64,000 nt of DNA, from positions 1 through 64,000 of the forward strand of contig JBATUR010000020.1 in assembly GCA_049671305.1 (NCBI GenBank). The letters run 5' to 3'. The notes below the pieces were generated by a model. That model worked only from the letters and a program-made list of their open reading frames with translations. It did not search any database and was not told where the DNA came from. Positions 52,405 through 61,915 of this stretch are shown one piece after another. Made by a program: the position numbers and the translations under genes. Origin of the DNA: CADCTM01 sp049671305 (GTDB lineage: Bacteria; Cyanobacteriota; Cyanobacteriia; Cyanobacteriales; Coleofasciculaceae). Position 1 is the first letter of the stretch, and each line of letters starts with the position of its first letter.

Positions 52405-53538
52405 TTAGTTATTAATTGAACGATAAAATGGCTTTTTTATTACAACTCCTGGATAAGATTTACCACGAATTTCTACTTCTAATTGCTGCCCAACTTTCGA
52501 CAACTTCTTAGGAACATAAGCTAAAGAAATCGCTTTTCCTAATGTTGGTGATAAAGTACCACTAGTAATTTCTCCAACAACTTGATGATCATAAATTACA
52601 GGATAGCCATGACGTGCAATATAACGCCCTTGCATTTCAATACCAACTAGGCGTTTTTCTACACCATTTGCTTTTTGTTGTTCTAATACTGAACGTCCGA
52701 TAAAATCACCTTTAGTATCAAGATGAACTACCCACCCCAAATTCGCTTCTAAAGGTGTTGTGGTTTCATTAATATCTTGTCCATAAAGTGCCATTGCTGC
52801 TTCTAGTCGCAGGGTATCTCTTGCACCCAAACCGCAGGGAATGACGCCGCAGGTAAAGAGGTTTCGCCATAAGTTTACCCCAGTTTCGGGAGCAACCATT
52901 ACTTCAAATCCGTCCTCACCTGTATAACCGGTTCTCGCTATAAAAGCAGGTTGTCCTAATATGGTTGTTTCTAAATGTCCAAAAGCTTTAATTGATGTTA
53001 AGTCTGCCTGTACTAAAGGTTGGAGATGACTAACAGCTTTGGGTCCTTGTATGGCAATTAAAACGTTTGTGGAAAGATCATTTAATTCAACTGAAGTAGC
53101 GTCTAAGTTACCTAATAACCAAGCTTTATCTCTAGTACGAGTGGCAGCATTAACAATCATTACACCTCTTTGTTCACCTGCATTATCTTCACCTTGGTAG
53201 TAAAAGATAATGTCGTCAATAATGCCAGCTTGGGGATTTAATAATACTGTATATTGAGCTTGACCCGGTTGCAAACGTATCAAATCAGAGGGTACTAAGG
53301 GTTGCAATTGTTCTAAAAGTTGCCTACCTTTAAAGGCAAATTTGCCCATGTGGGAAATATCAAACATTCCTGCTGCCGTCCGCACGGCTTCATGTTCTTG
53401 CCCAATACCGATATACTGCACAGGCATCTCCCAACCAGAAAAAGCAGTCAGACGGGCTTTTTGTTCGAGGGCAAGCTGATATAAAGGGGTACGGGCGAGG
53501 GGTGTTACGTTTTGGGGTGATGCTTCTGATTTAGCCAC
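52405..53538 (-). CDS. gcvT: Glycine cleavage system T protein (aminomethyltransferase)
   Basis: This 377-residue protein has the GcvT blocks: LTAFSGWEMPVQY, AGMFDISHMGKFAFKG, TGYTGEDGFEVM, CGLGARDTLRLEAAMALYG and EITSGTLSPTLGKAI. It moves the aminomethyl carbon from H-protein to tetrahydrofolate and frees ammonia. The M28 gene follows 48 bases downstream. No glycine riboswitch is visible in the 165 bases before it. Start ATG 53538 gives a normal length. Confidence 0.96.
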   Translation of the reverse strand: MAKSEASPQNVTPLARTPLYQLALEQKARLTAFSGWEMPVQYIGIGQEHEAVRTAAGMFDISHMGKFAFKGRQLLEQLQPLVPSDLIRLQPGQAQYTVLLNPQAGIIDDIIFYYQGEDNAGEQRGVMIVNAATRTRDKAWLLGNLDATSVELNDLSTNVLIAIQGPKAVSHLQPLVQADLTSIKAFGHLETTILGQPAFIARTGYTGEDGFEVMVAPETGVNLWRNLFTCGVIPCGLGARDTLRLEAAMALYGQDINETTTPLEANLGWVVHLDTKGDFIGRSVLEQQKANGVEKRLVGIEMQGRYIARHGYPVIYDHQVVGEITSGTLSPTLGKAISLAYVPKKLSKVGQQLEVEIRGKSYPGVVIKKPFYRSINN

Positions 53539-53659
53539 GGCTATTTTGGGATGGGTGAGTCTCTTTTATAGTACTTTTCTTATCGGCTAATTTACTCTAA
53601 AATAAAAACTATGATCGGTAATTTTGTGGGCTTCGTCGTTGTGGCAAGATAAGATTAGA

Positions 53660-53678
53660 TCCCCCAAGCTTTGGGGGA
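53660..53678. repeat. TCCCCCAA hairpin upstream of gcvT
   Basis: TCCCCCAA (53660-53667) pairs with TTGGGGGA (53671-53678), loop GCT. The GATCCCCC opening is that of a dispersed cyanobacterial repeat, here a shortened copy. It lies between gcvT and the end of the LprI-like gene, where it may end that gene's transcript. Confidence 0.6.
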
Positions 53679-53703
53679 CTTGGAAAGACTAAGTTTGTTG
53701 TTT

Positions 53704-54111
53704 TTAACGCGATTTCATAAAGCGTTCAAAATCTGCGGTACGCTGCCTTGTCATACGTTCGAGACAACCACTGAGAAAGGCACTGTAGCCGGTGCCACCT
53801 CTATTACCGAAAGTTTCAAAGGTACAATTGCGATCGCGATATTGAATCCAAGTTTCTTGAGTATCAATCAGTCTACTTTTTTGTTCTCCACTTACTGTTG
53901 AGCTAAGTTGACGATAAACTTCATTCAATCTGCTGTCAGCAGCTCGATAAGACTGTGCCGCACAATAATTAATTTTTACCGTATTATTAGCATTTCTGCA
54001 ATCAATTCTTTGAGCAATTTCTTGACTTGGTTTTGCCTGAATTTGATTGGCAAAAACTAACACCGAGACATGGGCAAAACTTAGGGCAATTAAAATTGAT
54101 TTTTTGAGCAT
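53704..54111 (-). CDS. LprI/DUF1311 family secreted protein
   Basis: This 135-residue protein has a signal peptide (residues 1-26, SILIALSFAHVSVLVFANQIQA). It then has the DUF1311 pattern: DCRNANNTVKINYCAAQSYR, ADSRLNEVYRQL, TQETWIQYRDRNCTFE and a last Cys in FLSGCLERMT. The cysteines likely form two disulfides. Relatives include the lysozyme inhibitor LprI. AGGAAGG just before ATG 54111 supports the start. Confidence 0.85.
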   Translation of the reverse strand: MLKKSILIALSFAHVSVLVFANQIQAKPSQEIAQRIDCRNANNTVKINYCAAQSYRAADSRLNEVYRQLSSTVSGEQKSRLIDTQETWIQYRDRNCTFETFGNRGGTGYSAFLSGCLERMTRQRTADFERFMKSR

Positions 54112-54195
54112 AACCTTCCTTTGGATTTATTTTGCGATATAGCAAGCTAATATCTTGGCATATCATCCAGTTTTTGCCAAAATTCGCAAAATTTC

Positions 54196-54633
54196 TTATT
54201 CCCACTCACCTAATTGATTACTGCTACTAAGTAAAACAGACTTAATTTGTTCGCGACGAGTTTCAAAGTTAGCTGCCATGCCAATAAAGATTATGCCAGC
54301 AATTAAACCAACAACCCGCTTAATAAAAGGATAGCGAGAAATCAAAATTACTAACTGATAAAATGCAGTCCATAAAAACGTAGCTGTGCCAACAAATAAA
54401 AAAGCACGTACTCGTAAAATTAAGCCAGCAAAAATGGTAAGGATAGCTGCCCAAGCTGACTGATTTAACTTAGGATGCCAATCAATAATTGAAGCAAAAG
54501 TCAATAATCCAGTAACATGAGTTAGATAAACTAAGCCTTTACGAGTTGGCAACCAACGCCAAGTTACAGCCACTAAAGTAATAGTTAATAAGATAAGATT
54601 AAGCGATCGCAAAACCGGATTGCCAAACGGCAC
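54196..54633 (-). CDS. Membrane protein that looks like a shortened end of a larger family member
   Basis: This 145-residue, four-segment protein ends YQLVILISRYPFIKRVVG and AANFETRREQI, which I associate with the C-terminus of much longer cyanobacterial membrane proteins (DUF2157-like). The N-terminal half (YLTHVTGLLTFASIIDWHPK) matches an earlier part of such proteins, so the gene may have lost its middle as well as its start. It begins near the aminotransferase end with only 95 bases of gap. It could be a relic or a short working version. Confidence 0.45.
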   Translation of the reverse strand: MPFGNPVLRSLNLILLTITLVAVTWRWLPTRKGLVYLTHVTGLLTFASIIDWHPKLNQSAWAAILTIFAGLILRVRAFLFVGTATFLWTAFYQLVILISRYPFIKRVVGLIAGIIFIGMAANFETRREQIKSVLLSSSNQLGEWE

Positions 54634-54728
54634 AAGTCAGCACAGCACCAAAAAATATGGCGCTGCAGAAGTCAAAATTGGCTGTTTTGTCAGGGTAATG
54701 GGCAACCACAAAGGGCTGCCCCAAATCC

Positions 54729-55892
54729 TTAAATTGAGCGCACAAACTTATCCAAACGATCCATCCCTTTCTCAATTGATACCATATCCGTCGCATAAGA
54801 AAGGCGAATACAATCATCAGCACCAAAAGCCACACCAGGAATTACCGCAACTTGCTGAGATTTTAACAAATTGTCACAAAATTCCATTGACTTTAGTCCC
54901 GTTTTACTAATATTGGGAAACATATAAAATGCCCCATCTGGCTTCGGGCAGTGCAACCCAGGAATAGCATTCAGACGCTCAAACATCACTTGCCGCCGTT
55001 GAGCAAAAGCCAGGCGCATCTCTTCTACACAATCTTGCGGACTTTCCAAAGCCGCGATCGCGCCATACTGAGCAAAGGTGCAAACATTAGAAGTACTATG
55101 CCCTTGAATCGTCGTTGCTGCCTTAATTAGCTCAAGCGGCGCAGCCAGATAACCCAAACGCCAACCAGTCATCGAAAAAGCCTTGGCAAAACCACTACTA
55201 ATAATCGTCCGCTCAAAGATTTCGGGATTAACAGCACCAATACTCAAATGTTCAGCATCATCGTAAACAATCTTCTCATAAATTTCATCAGAAACCACCA
55301 AAATATCCCGTTCCACCACCACTTTTGCCAGCGCCTTCACCTCCGCTGGTGTGTACACCATACCTGTCGGATTAGAAGGAGAATTAAAGACAAATAGCTT
55401 AGTTTTGGGCGTGATCGAGGCAGACAGTTGCTCAGGCGTAATTTTGTAATCCGCCGTTGCCTCCGTCGGTACAATAATAGGAGTGCCACCAGCCAGCTTG
55501 ACCATTTCTGGATAAGAAAGCCAATAGGGAGCAGGAATAATTACCTCATCTCCAAATTCAATCAGCGCCAGCATTAGATTAAATAAAGAATGCTTGCCGC
55601 CGTTGGTGACGATGATATTTGAGGCATCGTAACAAAGACCATTTTCCTCACGCAGTTTTTTGGCGATCGCTTCTCGTAAAAGTGGTTCCCCTGCCGCTGC
55701 GCCATAACGGGTTTTCCCTTGATCAAGAGCCAGCTTTGCCGCTGCTTTAATATGGGCTGGGGTGTCAAAATCAGGTTCCCCAGCACTGAAACTACAAACG
55801 TCAATACCTTCTTCCCTCAGCGCTTTGGCTTTGGCGGTAATGGCTAAAGTTAGGGAAGGAGGGACTTTACCGACTCGTGCTGCCAGCTTCAT
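54729..55892 (-). CDS. aspC: Aspartate aminotransferase (class I PLP enzyme)
   Basis: This 387-residue enzyme has the subgroup I-gamma aspartate aminotransferase pattern: LAARVGKVPPSLTLAITAKA, FSAGEPDFDTPAHI, GKTRYGAAAGEPLLREAI, FNSPSNPTGMVY and VVSDEIYEKIVYD. The PLP lysine is in SGFAKAFSMTGWRLGY, and Arg in DDCIRLSYA binds the substrate. Some cyanobacterial members also use prephenate for arginine-independent tyrosine or phenylalanine synthesis, and that cannot be excluded. It is transcribed away from the J-domain gene at 56291. Confidence 0.9.
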   Translation of the reverse strand: MKLAARVGKVPPSLTLAITAKAKALREEGIDVCSFSAGEPDFDTPAHIKAAAKLALDQGKTRYGAAAGEPLLREAIAKKLREENGLCYDASNIIVTNGGKHSLFNLMLALIEFGDEVIIPAPYWLSYPEMVKLAGGTPIIVPTEATADYKITPEQLSASITPKTKLFVFNSPSNPTGMVYTPAEVKALAKVVVERDILVVSDEIYEKIVYDDAEHLSIGAVNPEIFERTIISSGFAKAFSMTGWRLGYLAAPLELIKAATTIQGHSTSNVCTFAQYGAIAALESPQDCVEEMRLAFAQRRQVMFERLNAIPGLHCPKPDGAFYMFPNISKTGLKSMEFCDNLLKSQQVAVIPGVAFGADDCIRLSYATDMVSIEKGMDRLDKFVRSI

Positions 55893-56290
55893 GCTTACTA
55901 CACCCGCTCATACAACATGGATTATTGCTCAAAGCTAGCGAGCTGCCTGTAACAGCGCTAACACTATTGCTTTTCCCAGAAATCAAAAAAGCAATCAGCT
56001 TGAGCAACCTTTATAGTTTCTCAGACTAACTTGTAATCAGACTTAACATTGGTCTTTTTTTTACTATTTGAGCAAATATTTCCTACTAAAATTAATTTTT
56101 GACAAATTCCTCAACAAGACCGTGAACGCTTGACTCGGTGAGCGTAAACTTATATTACAGAAAAACTACAAAATATATCTTTCCTAAAATCATGTGTGTT
56201 TTTGCTTTGCAACTGAGAATGGCACTACAAACTTAAAAAATATAAATAGTTTTCGTCACTCGGTTCCTGATTAAGCAAAGGATGTTGTAG
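55893..56290. other. Intergenic region between divergent aminotransferase and J-domain genes
   Basis: No gene-like frame is visible. It should hold both promoters. No strong hairpin or recognised operator stands out, and there is no clear ribosome site before the ATG at 56291 other than AAAGGATG. Confidence 0.45.
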
Positions 56291-56662
56291 ATGATAGAAG
56301 CAGAACGATACTACAGAGTCTTGGATCTAGATCCAGGAGCAACAGACGAAGAAGTTCATCAAGGCTATCTAGATTTAACCTGGGTTTGGCATCCTGACCG
56401 TTTTAGTGGTCATCCCCGACTACAACAAAAAGCTCATTGCAAACTCCAAGAACTCAATGAAGCTCATGCACGGTTACGCTTGTCTCATCCGATCGCTTAC
56501 AAACAACATACACGCCCTGCCGCTGCTGCTTCCCAGCCAACGCCTGGGGATGGTTTATCCAAACCCCACGTTACTGAGCCTGCCAGAACTTACGAGCCAC
56601 AATTTGTGCAAACACCAAAAACCCAACGTAAAAATCGCGATGTTGGGGAATGGTTGGACTAA
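56291..56662 (+). CDS. Short J-domain protein
   Basis: This 123-residue protein is a J domain (residues 4-60: YYRVLDLDPGATDEEV, then WVWHPDRF with the HPD loop) followed by a Pro/Thr-rich, probably disordered tail. The J domain closely resembles that of the protein at 4570 (YYRILGLEPGASLDEV and IWHPDR), but there is no pentapeptide block. It probably activates an Hsp70. It converges with the GAF-PAS gene. Confidence 0.85.
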   Translation: MIEAERYYRVLDLDPGATDEEVHQGYLDLTWVWHPDRFSGHPRLQQKAHCKLQELNEAHARLRLSHPIAYKQHTRPAAAASQPTPGDGLSKPHVTEPARTYEPQFVQTPKTQRKNRDVGEWLD

Positions 56663-56669
56663 TCTTGGT

Positions 56670-57668
56670 TTAAATCCATCTCAGGGCGCCGATAATCACG
56701 AACTTACCATACAGCTTAGTTCTGGTGCCAAAAATTTCCGCATCAATTGGGCTGCCATCTTTGCGCTGTCCCCTCAGTTTACAAGAAAGGTTTTTGCTGT
56801 GACCTTGCAGGCAATGCTGTATTTGTCGGGCAAAATATTTGCGGCTATCTGTGGTTACCAGGTCGAGTACTGATTCTAAAGAAACCAATTCACCAAAGGT
56901 ATAGCCAAAAATCTCAGCTAGTCGCGAGTTGGCATATAAGAAATTGCCTTCACCAAATAAAATATAAATACCCATGCGAGCAAAATCGCCCTCCGTTGAG
57001 ATGGTTTCTCCAGGCGGCGGCGACTCCTTTTCGGCTTCTAGGCGCTCGTTATGAAGTTGGGCATTATCAAGAATGAGAGCCATTTGATCAGCCGTCATTT
57101 GCATCAAATCGCTAGACTCTTGATCAAAGTGCCCAGGAACCGAGTGCATCAAGGTGATGACGCCCAGTAAAGTTTTACCCTGGAGGATGGGTACGCCCAG
57201 CGCTGATCGCACATTATAAGGCTGGCTAGGTAGCGTCAACCAGCGACTATCATGCATAGTGTCTTTGATTAGTCCAACTTGGCGATGAGCAATTACCCAG
57301 CCTGCCAAGCCTTTATCTAGTACAGCACCAACTAGCCTTTGTTTTTGCGATCGCATCGTTGCACCACGCGCCAAAATGCTTTCCAAAACCATGCCATCAC
57401 TATCTAGCAAAAACAAGCTTCCTTCTTCAGCATCAGTGAGGCGATGAGCAATGCTTAAGGTTTGTTGCAACATCGAGCGCAGCATTAGTTTACCCGTCGC
57501 CGTTTGCAACATCACAACCAAGCTTCGCAGTAGCTCTTTTTGAGCATCGAAAGCCGTTTTTGTGGTTTTGAGTTGGGCAACTTCCTGGCGCAGCGCTGCC
57601 AACTCCTCGATTAATTCTTCTTTCGAGCGATCGCTATCCACAGCTATTCTTTGAGGGTGATCACGCAT
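56670..57668 (-). CDS. GAF-PAS sensory protein without output domain
   Basis: This 332-residue protein has an N-terminal coiled coil (about 15-45, EELIEELAALRQEVAQL), a GAF domain (about 55-205: EGSLFLLDSDGM, LAGWVIAHRQVGLI, GVPILQGKTLLGVITLMH) and a PAS domain (about 228-330, with AEIFGYTFGELVSLESVLDL). No kinase, cyclase or receiver domain follows. It presumably passes a signal by binding another protein. The stop is eight bases from the J-domain gene's stop on the other strand. Confidence 0.85.
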   Translation of the reverse strand: MRDHPQRIAVDSDRSKEELIEELAALRQEVAQLKTTKTAFDAQKELLRSLVVMLQTATGKLMLRSMLQQTLSIAHRLTDAEEGSLFLLDSDGMVLESILARGATMRSQKQRLVGAVLDKGLAGWVIAHRQVGLIKDTMHDSRWLTLPSQPYNVRSALGVPILQGKTLLGVITLMHSVPGHFDQESSDLMQMTADQMALILDNAQLHNERLEAEKESPPPGETISTEGDFARMGIYILFGEGNFLYANSRLAEIFGYTFGELVSLESVLDLVTTDSRKYFARQIQHCLQGHSKNLSCKLRGQRKDGSPIDAEIFGTRTKLYGKFVIIGALRWI

Positions 57669-58012
57669 ATTTACCCCTGTTGGTAGACGCTACACCTAAT
57701 CTTAAAGTTTTATCGCATTTATCTATTGCAATTTTTGCGGGTTTACTACATATTTTTGCTTAAATCCTCAATATCAATCATTAAAGTAAAGACTTGTTGC
57801 AATTGATAAAATAATTTAAGAAAGCTAGCTGTATCAGGGCTTACAATTGCTTGCAATAGTGTTTTTAGCGAAAAGCAGCCAAAGTCTCCTAAAGCTAGAG
57901 CCTTTGAGTCTAAACAACGCAAAAGCAATAGCAGTTTTAACCACAGTCCTAACACAACATCAACCCAACCCCATAATTTGCCAAGCTTACGCTAACACGG
58001 TAAAAATCGCCA
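57669..58012. other. Intergenic region with a doubtful small minus-strand frame
   Basis: The flanking genes diverge here, so both promoters should be inside. A minus-strand frame at 57746-57955 begins GTG and encodes 69 residues with an Ala/Leu-rich start and the coherent-looking FLKLFYQLQQVFTLMIDIEDL. It has no recognised family and no clear ribosome site. It may be a fragment of a lost gene. Confidence 0.35.
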
Positions 58013-60208
58013 ATGCTGCCTCATGAGCCGCCCTTTAAGTCCTTAGCTTTAGCCCCAGCCATTGACTCTCAATTTTTGACAGTAGCACCAGAGACACATC
58101 TGGTCGATGTCTTAGCCTTGATGAGTCATTATCGTAGCTGTATGCTTCCTGGTGGCGATTTAACTAAAAATACCGCAAATAGCCAGCAAATTTCCTGCGT
58201 CGATCAAGGCACAGAGATACCTATTGTTGCTGATACAGCAGCAGGTTGTGTCTTAGTTATCCAAGCCAACCAGTTATTAGGAGTCTTCACCGAACGCGAT
58301 ATTGTCAGGCTAACGGCAACAGGGATTAGTTTGGCAAGCGTCAAAGTTAAAGATGTAATCACGCAGCCTGCTATAGCCCTCAAACAAGCCTCAAGCAACG
58401 ACATTTTTACCGCACTAGGGCTGTTTCGTCAACATAAAATTCGCCACCTAGCAATTGTTGATCAGCAAAACCGACCGTTAGGAGTTGTCACTCATGATAG
58501 TATTCGCCGTGCTTTACAACCTGTCAATCTGCTGACGCGGCTACGTTATGTCCATGATGTCATGACAACTAAAGTCATACACGCGCCCCAGAGCGTTTCT
58601 GTATTAAAATTAGCCAAGCTGATGACAGAATATCAGGTGAGTTGTATTGTCATTTGTCAAGCCTCAGAAGTTAACAATTATTGGCTCTCTTCTCAAGCCA
58701 AAAACCCCACTCCTGTTGGTATTGTCACAGAACGAGACATTGTACAATTTCAGGCATTAGAGTTAGATTTAGCGCGGATGTTGGCTGAAGATGTCATGAG
58801 TACACCGCTATTTTGTCTTAAACCTACTGATTCTTTATGGCAAGCACAGGAAGAGATGCATCACCGTCAGGTAAGACGCATTGTGGTGACAAATCAGCAA
58901 AAGGAATTAGTGGGAATTGTTTCTCAAACTAGTCTTTTGCAAGTTCTTAATCCGGCAGATATGTATGGTGTAATTGAAATTTTGCAACAGGCGGTAGAAG
59001 AGCGAACTTTTGAATTAAAAAAGACCAACCAACAGTTGCGTCATGAAATTATTGAACGTCAAAAAGCTGAATTAGAGTTATTAAAGTCCCACGATAGCTT
59101 AAAAATTTTAGTTGAGGAACGGACGGCACAATTAACTCAAGCAAATGAACAACTCAGGCGGGATATTGTTGAGCGTGAAAGAATTGAGGCGGCACTGCGA
59201 CAAAGCGAAGCACAATTTCGGCAACAAGCAACAAGATTACAACAGACTCTGCAAGAATTACACTCCTATCAAACTCAGCTAATTCAGACTGAAAAAATGT
59301 CTTCTTTGGGGCAGTTAGTTGCAGGTATTGCCCATGAAATTAATAATCCGATTAATTTTGTTTACGGAAATATTGCTTATGCTAGTCAATATATCCAAGA
59401 TATTATGAGTTTGTTGGAACTTTATAAGCAATACTATCCTCATCCCGCCTCAGCAATTAGTCAAGAAACTGAGCGAATTGATCTGGAATTTGTTAAAACT
59501 GATTTACCGAAACTGTTGAATTCGATGAAGGTTGGAGCCGATCGCATTCGTGATTTGGTATTATCTTTGCGTAATTTCTCAAGGCTTGATGAAGCGTCAA
59601 AGAAATCGGTGAATATTCATGATGGCATTGATAGTACTTTACTAATTTTACAAAATCAGTTAAGAGCCTCAATAGGGCGAGCGGAAATTACTGTGATTAA
59701 AGAGTATGGTGATTTACCTTTGCTTGAGTGTTATGCAGGGCAACTTAATCAAGTGTTTATGAATTTGCTGAGTAATGCTATTGATGCTTTAGAAGCAAAT
59801 AGAATAGGCAAGGAAGACGTATCAAAAGGTAATTCATCCAAGCTTTTACCAGCGCCTTGGATCAAAATTCACACAGAAATTAAGGACACCAAGCAAGAAA
59901 ATTTGACCTCTTCTTTTCAAGGGGAAACATTGCCACATCTCCCTAGCGCCGTAATTCGTATTGCTGACAATGGTAGCGGTATGACTGAAGTTGTACGTCG
60001 TCGTCTGTTTGATCCATTTTTTACCACAAAATCTGTAGGCAAAGGTACAGGTTTGGGCTTATCAATTAGCTATCAAATTGTAGTGCAAAAACATGGAGGG
60101 ACGATCAGATGTCTTTCCACGCCGGGGCAGGGGACGGAGTTTATCATCGAAATTCCATTAGTGACTAAAAATCCAGGGATTTTGAGCAAATATTCTCAAC
60201 CTGATTAG
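58013..60208 (+). CDS. Histidine kinase with four CBS domains
   Basis: This 731-residue protein has paired CBS domains at about residues 20-170 and 190-325 (for example LLGVFTERDIVRLTATGIS, VGIVTERDIVQFQALELDL). A coiled coil follows at 325-425. Then comes the cyanobacterial HisKA form with His441 in GIAHEINNPINFVYGNI and an ATPase (NQVFMNLLSNAIDALEAN, GKGTGLGLSISYQI). CBS pairs usually bind adenine nucleotides, so it may sense energy state. No receiver or membrane segment is present, so the partner regulator is elsewhere. Confidence 0.9.
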   Translation: MLPHEPPFKSLALAPAIDSQFLTVAPETHLVDVLALMSHYRSCMLPGGDLTKNTANSQQISCVDQGTEIPIVADTAAGCVLVIQANQLLGVFTERDIVRLTATGISLASVKVKDVITQPAIALKQASSNDIFTALGLFRQHKIRHLAIVDQQNRPLGVVTHDSIRRALQPVNLLTRLRYVHDVMTTKVIHAPQSVSVLKLAKLMTEYQVSCIVICQASEVNNYWLSSQAKNPTPVGIVTERDIVQFQALELDLARMLAEDVMSTPLFCLKPTDSLWQAQEEMHHRQVRRIVVTNQQKELVGIVSQTSLLQVLNPADMYGVIEILQQAVEERTFELKKTNQQLRHEIIERQKAELELLKSHDSLKILVEERTAQLTQANEQLRRDIVERERIEAALRQSEAQFRQQATRLQQTLQELHSYQTQLIQTEKMSSLGQLVAGIAHEINNPINFVYGNIAYASQYIQDIMSLLELYKQYYPHPASAISQETERIDLEFVKTDLPKLLNSMKVGADRIRDLVLSLRNFSRLDEASKKSVNIHDGIDSTLLILQNQLRASIGRAEITVIKEYGDLPLLECYAGQLNQVFMNLLSNAIDALEANRIGKEDVSKGNSSKLLPAPWIKIHTEIKDTKQENLTSSFQGETLPHLPSAVIRIADNGSGMTEVVRRRLFDPFFTTKSVGKGTGLGLSISYQIVVQKHGGTIRCLSTPGQGTEFIIEIPLVTKNPGILSKYSQPD

Positions 60209-60370
60209 GCAAGATCGACCTCGACTGATGAAAGTTACAAGGATCTCCGACTTGCTGCCTGAGATCTAGGCTAGTTTGTCGAGAATTAAGCTAATGCTCA
60301 TCTTCACTTCTATTATTCTGCGGTTATTTCTGACTTTTTTCAGTAGAGTGGAGATATTAACCTGCAATCT

Positions 60371-61600
60371 GTGAAAGCTATTTCTAAAACCATGAGTTTA
60401 TCCCTCAAGCAGTTGACTGTCTACCTGACTTTGCTGGGCTTAGGCAGTGGTGCAGGCATATTGGGTAGTCGTTATCTGACGGCAGATCAGCCGCCAGTTC
60501 AGCCACCACAGGCAATTCCGGTTGTATTACAACCGTCATCTAGTCAACCAACGGCACGTGTTCCTGTCTCCAATATCAATTTTATTGCTGAGGCGGTGGA
60601 ACGTGTGGGACCTGCTGTGGTTAGAATTGATTCAGCGCGTCAGGTAGCCTCAAAGGATATTCCCGAAGCTTTCAAAAATCCTTTCTTTAAGCGGTTTTTT
60701 GGCAACGAAGGACAAGCGCCAGAGCCCCAAGAGAGAGTTGAGCGGGGTACGGGTTCAGGATTTATTATTAGTGCCGATGGTAAGCTAATTACTAATGCTC
60801 ATGTGATTGCTGGCGCTAATACGGTCAAAGTTACCCTCAAGGATGGACGGACGTTTGAGGGTAAGGTTATGGGTGTTGACTCGGTAACTGATGTGGCAGT
60901 TGTGAAAATTAATGCCAAAAATTTACCGACGGCGCGTTTGGGGACAGAAGAGAAGTTAATTCCCGGTGAATGGGCGATCGCAATTGGTAATCCTTTGGGG
61001 CTTGACAATACGGTAACGATGGGAATTATTAGCGCTTTGGGGCGTTCGAGTTCGCAAGTCGGTGTCCCCGAAAAACGAGTCAGCTTTATTCAAACTGATG
61101 CTGCCATTAATCCTGGTAATTCGGGCGGTCCCTTGCTCAATGCACGGGGCGAAGTTATTGGTATTAATACCGCCATTCGCGCCGGTGCCCAAGGTTTAGG
61201 TTTTGCCATTCCCGTGGGTACGGCACAACGCATTGCCAATCAATTATTTGCTAAAGGTAAAGTTGAACATCCTTACCTGGGAATTAGGATGGTAGCGCTG
61301 ACGGCAGATTTGAAAAAAGAAATTAATCAAGATAAAAATGCTGGCTTTAAAGTTACTAAAGATGCTGGGGTAATTATTGTTGGTGTTGCCAAAAATTCAC
61401 CAGCTCAACAAGCAGGAATGCAACCGGGAGATATTATTGCAAAAGTTGCAGGCAAACCGATTAAAACGGCAGGTGAAGTGCAAGAATTGGTGGAAGCAAG
61501 TTCCGTTGGTGGCACTTTGGAAGTGGAAGTGTTGCGGCAAAATCGGATGCAAAAGCTGCAAGTGAAACCGGGTGCTTTTCCGACTGAGGATGCGCCGTAG
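60371..61600 (+). CDS. Deg/HtrA family serine protease with PDZ domain
   Basis: This 409-residue protein has an N-terminal signal or anchor (residues 8-32). A trypsin-like domain has the triad His144 (TNAHVIAG), Asp174 (TDVAVVKI) and Ser251 (NPGNSGGPLL). A single PDZ domain follows (about 300-400, PAQQAGMQPGDIIAKVAGKP). It belongs with the cyanobacterial HtrA, HhoA and HhoB proteases, which degrade misfolded periplasmic proteins; I cannot choose among them. The track start is GTG 60371; ATG 60392 is an alternative. Repeat copy C follows. Confidence 0.92.
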   Translation: MKAISKTMSLSLKQLTVYLTLLGLGSGAGILGSRYLTADQPPVQPPQAIPVVLQPSSSQPTARVPVSNINFIAEAVERVGPAVVRIDSARQVASKDIPEAFKNPFFKRFFGNEGQAPEPQERVERGTGSGFIISADGKLITNAHVIAGANTVKVTLKDGRTFEGKVMGVDSVTDVAVVKINAKNLPTARLGTEEKLIPGEWAIAIGNPLGLDNTVTMGIISALGRSSSQVGVPEKRVSFIQTDAAINPGNSGGPLLNARGEVIGINTAIRAGAQGLGFAIPVGTAQRIANQLFAKGKVEHPYLGIRMVALTADLKKEINQDKNAGFKVTKDAGVIIVGVAKNSPAQQAGMQPGDIIAKVAGKPIKTAGEVQELVEASSVGGTLEVEVLRQNRMQKLQVKPGAFPTEDAP

Positions 61601-61610
61601 TAGACAACCA

Positions 61611-61692
61611 CCGCCTGGGACTTAAGTCCCAGGCTAATAGTAAAAGTCCTCTAAAGAGGACTCAAGAATTCAGCAGTCCTCTAAAGAGGACT
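61611..61692. repeat. Dispersed multi-hairpin repeat, copy C
   Basis: A perfect 20-base palindrome CCTGGGACTTAAGTCCCAGG (61614-61633) is followed by CTAATAGTAAA. Two copies of AGTCCTCT-AA-AGAGGACT lie at 61645-61662 and 61675-61692. It starts ten bases after the HtrA stop and may end its transcript. It is the fullest copy of the family also seen at 7788 and 46734. Confidence 0.75.
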
Positions 61693-61815
61693 TTCGCTAT
61701 GAGGCAGGGGGTTAAACAGAATGCTGGACTTTGGCTTTCACGTTAAGTTGACACCATATCATTGGTGTCCATACGGGTATGTATTGTATTTGCCATTTAA
61801 ATTGATATAATAAAA

Positions 61816-61841
61816 AACCCTCAAGCTAAAAGCCGAGGGTT
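61816..61841 (-). terminator. Intrinsic terminator for the small membrane protein gene
   Basis: Read on the minus strand, AACCCTC pairs with GAGGGTT across a twelve-base loop and is followed directly by TTTTTATTA. This is a good stem-plus-T-tail form, placed about 75 bases after the stop of the gene at 61916. Confidence 0.75.
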
Positions 61842-61915
61842 GTAATTCAGGGTGCATCTACTTGTTCTTTCTCCGACTAAGCGCGAGTGGTATCCGGAGA
61901 AACTGAGAAATTTGA

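Noticed and set aside
53539..53703. Glycine riboswitch before gcvT
   Set aside because: No paired aptamer core is visible; only a short TCCCCCAA hairpin is present.
54599..54835. Minus-strand 78-residue frame over the aminotransferase end
   Set aside because: It overlaps the 3' end of the aminotransferase gene in another frame and the neighbouring membrane gene; no family features.
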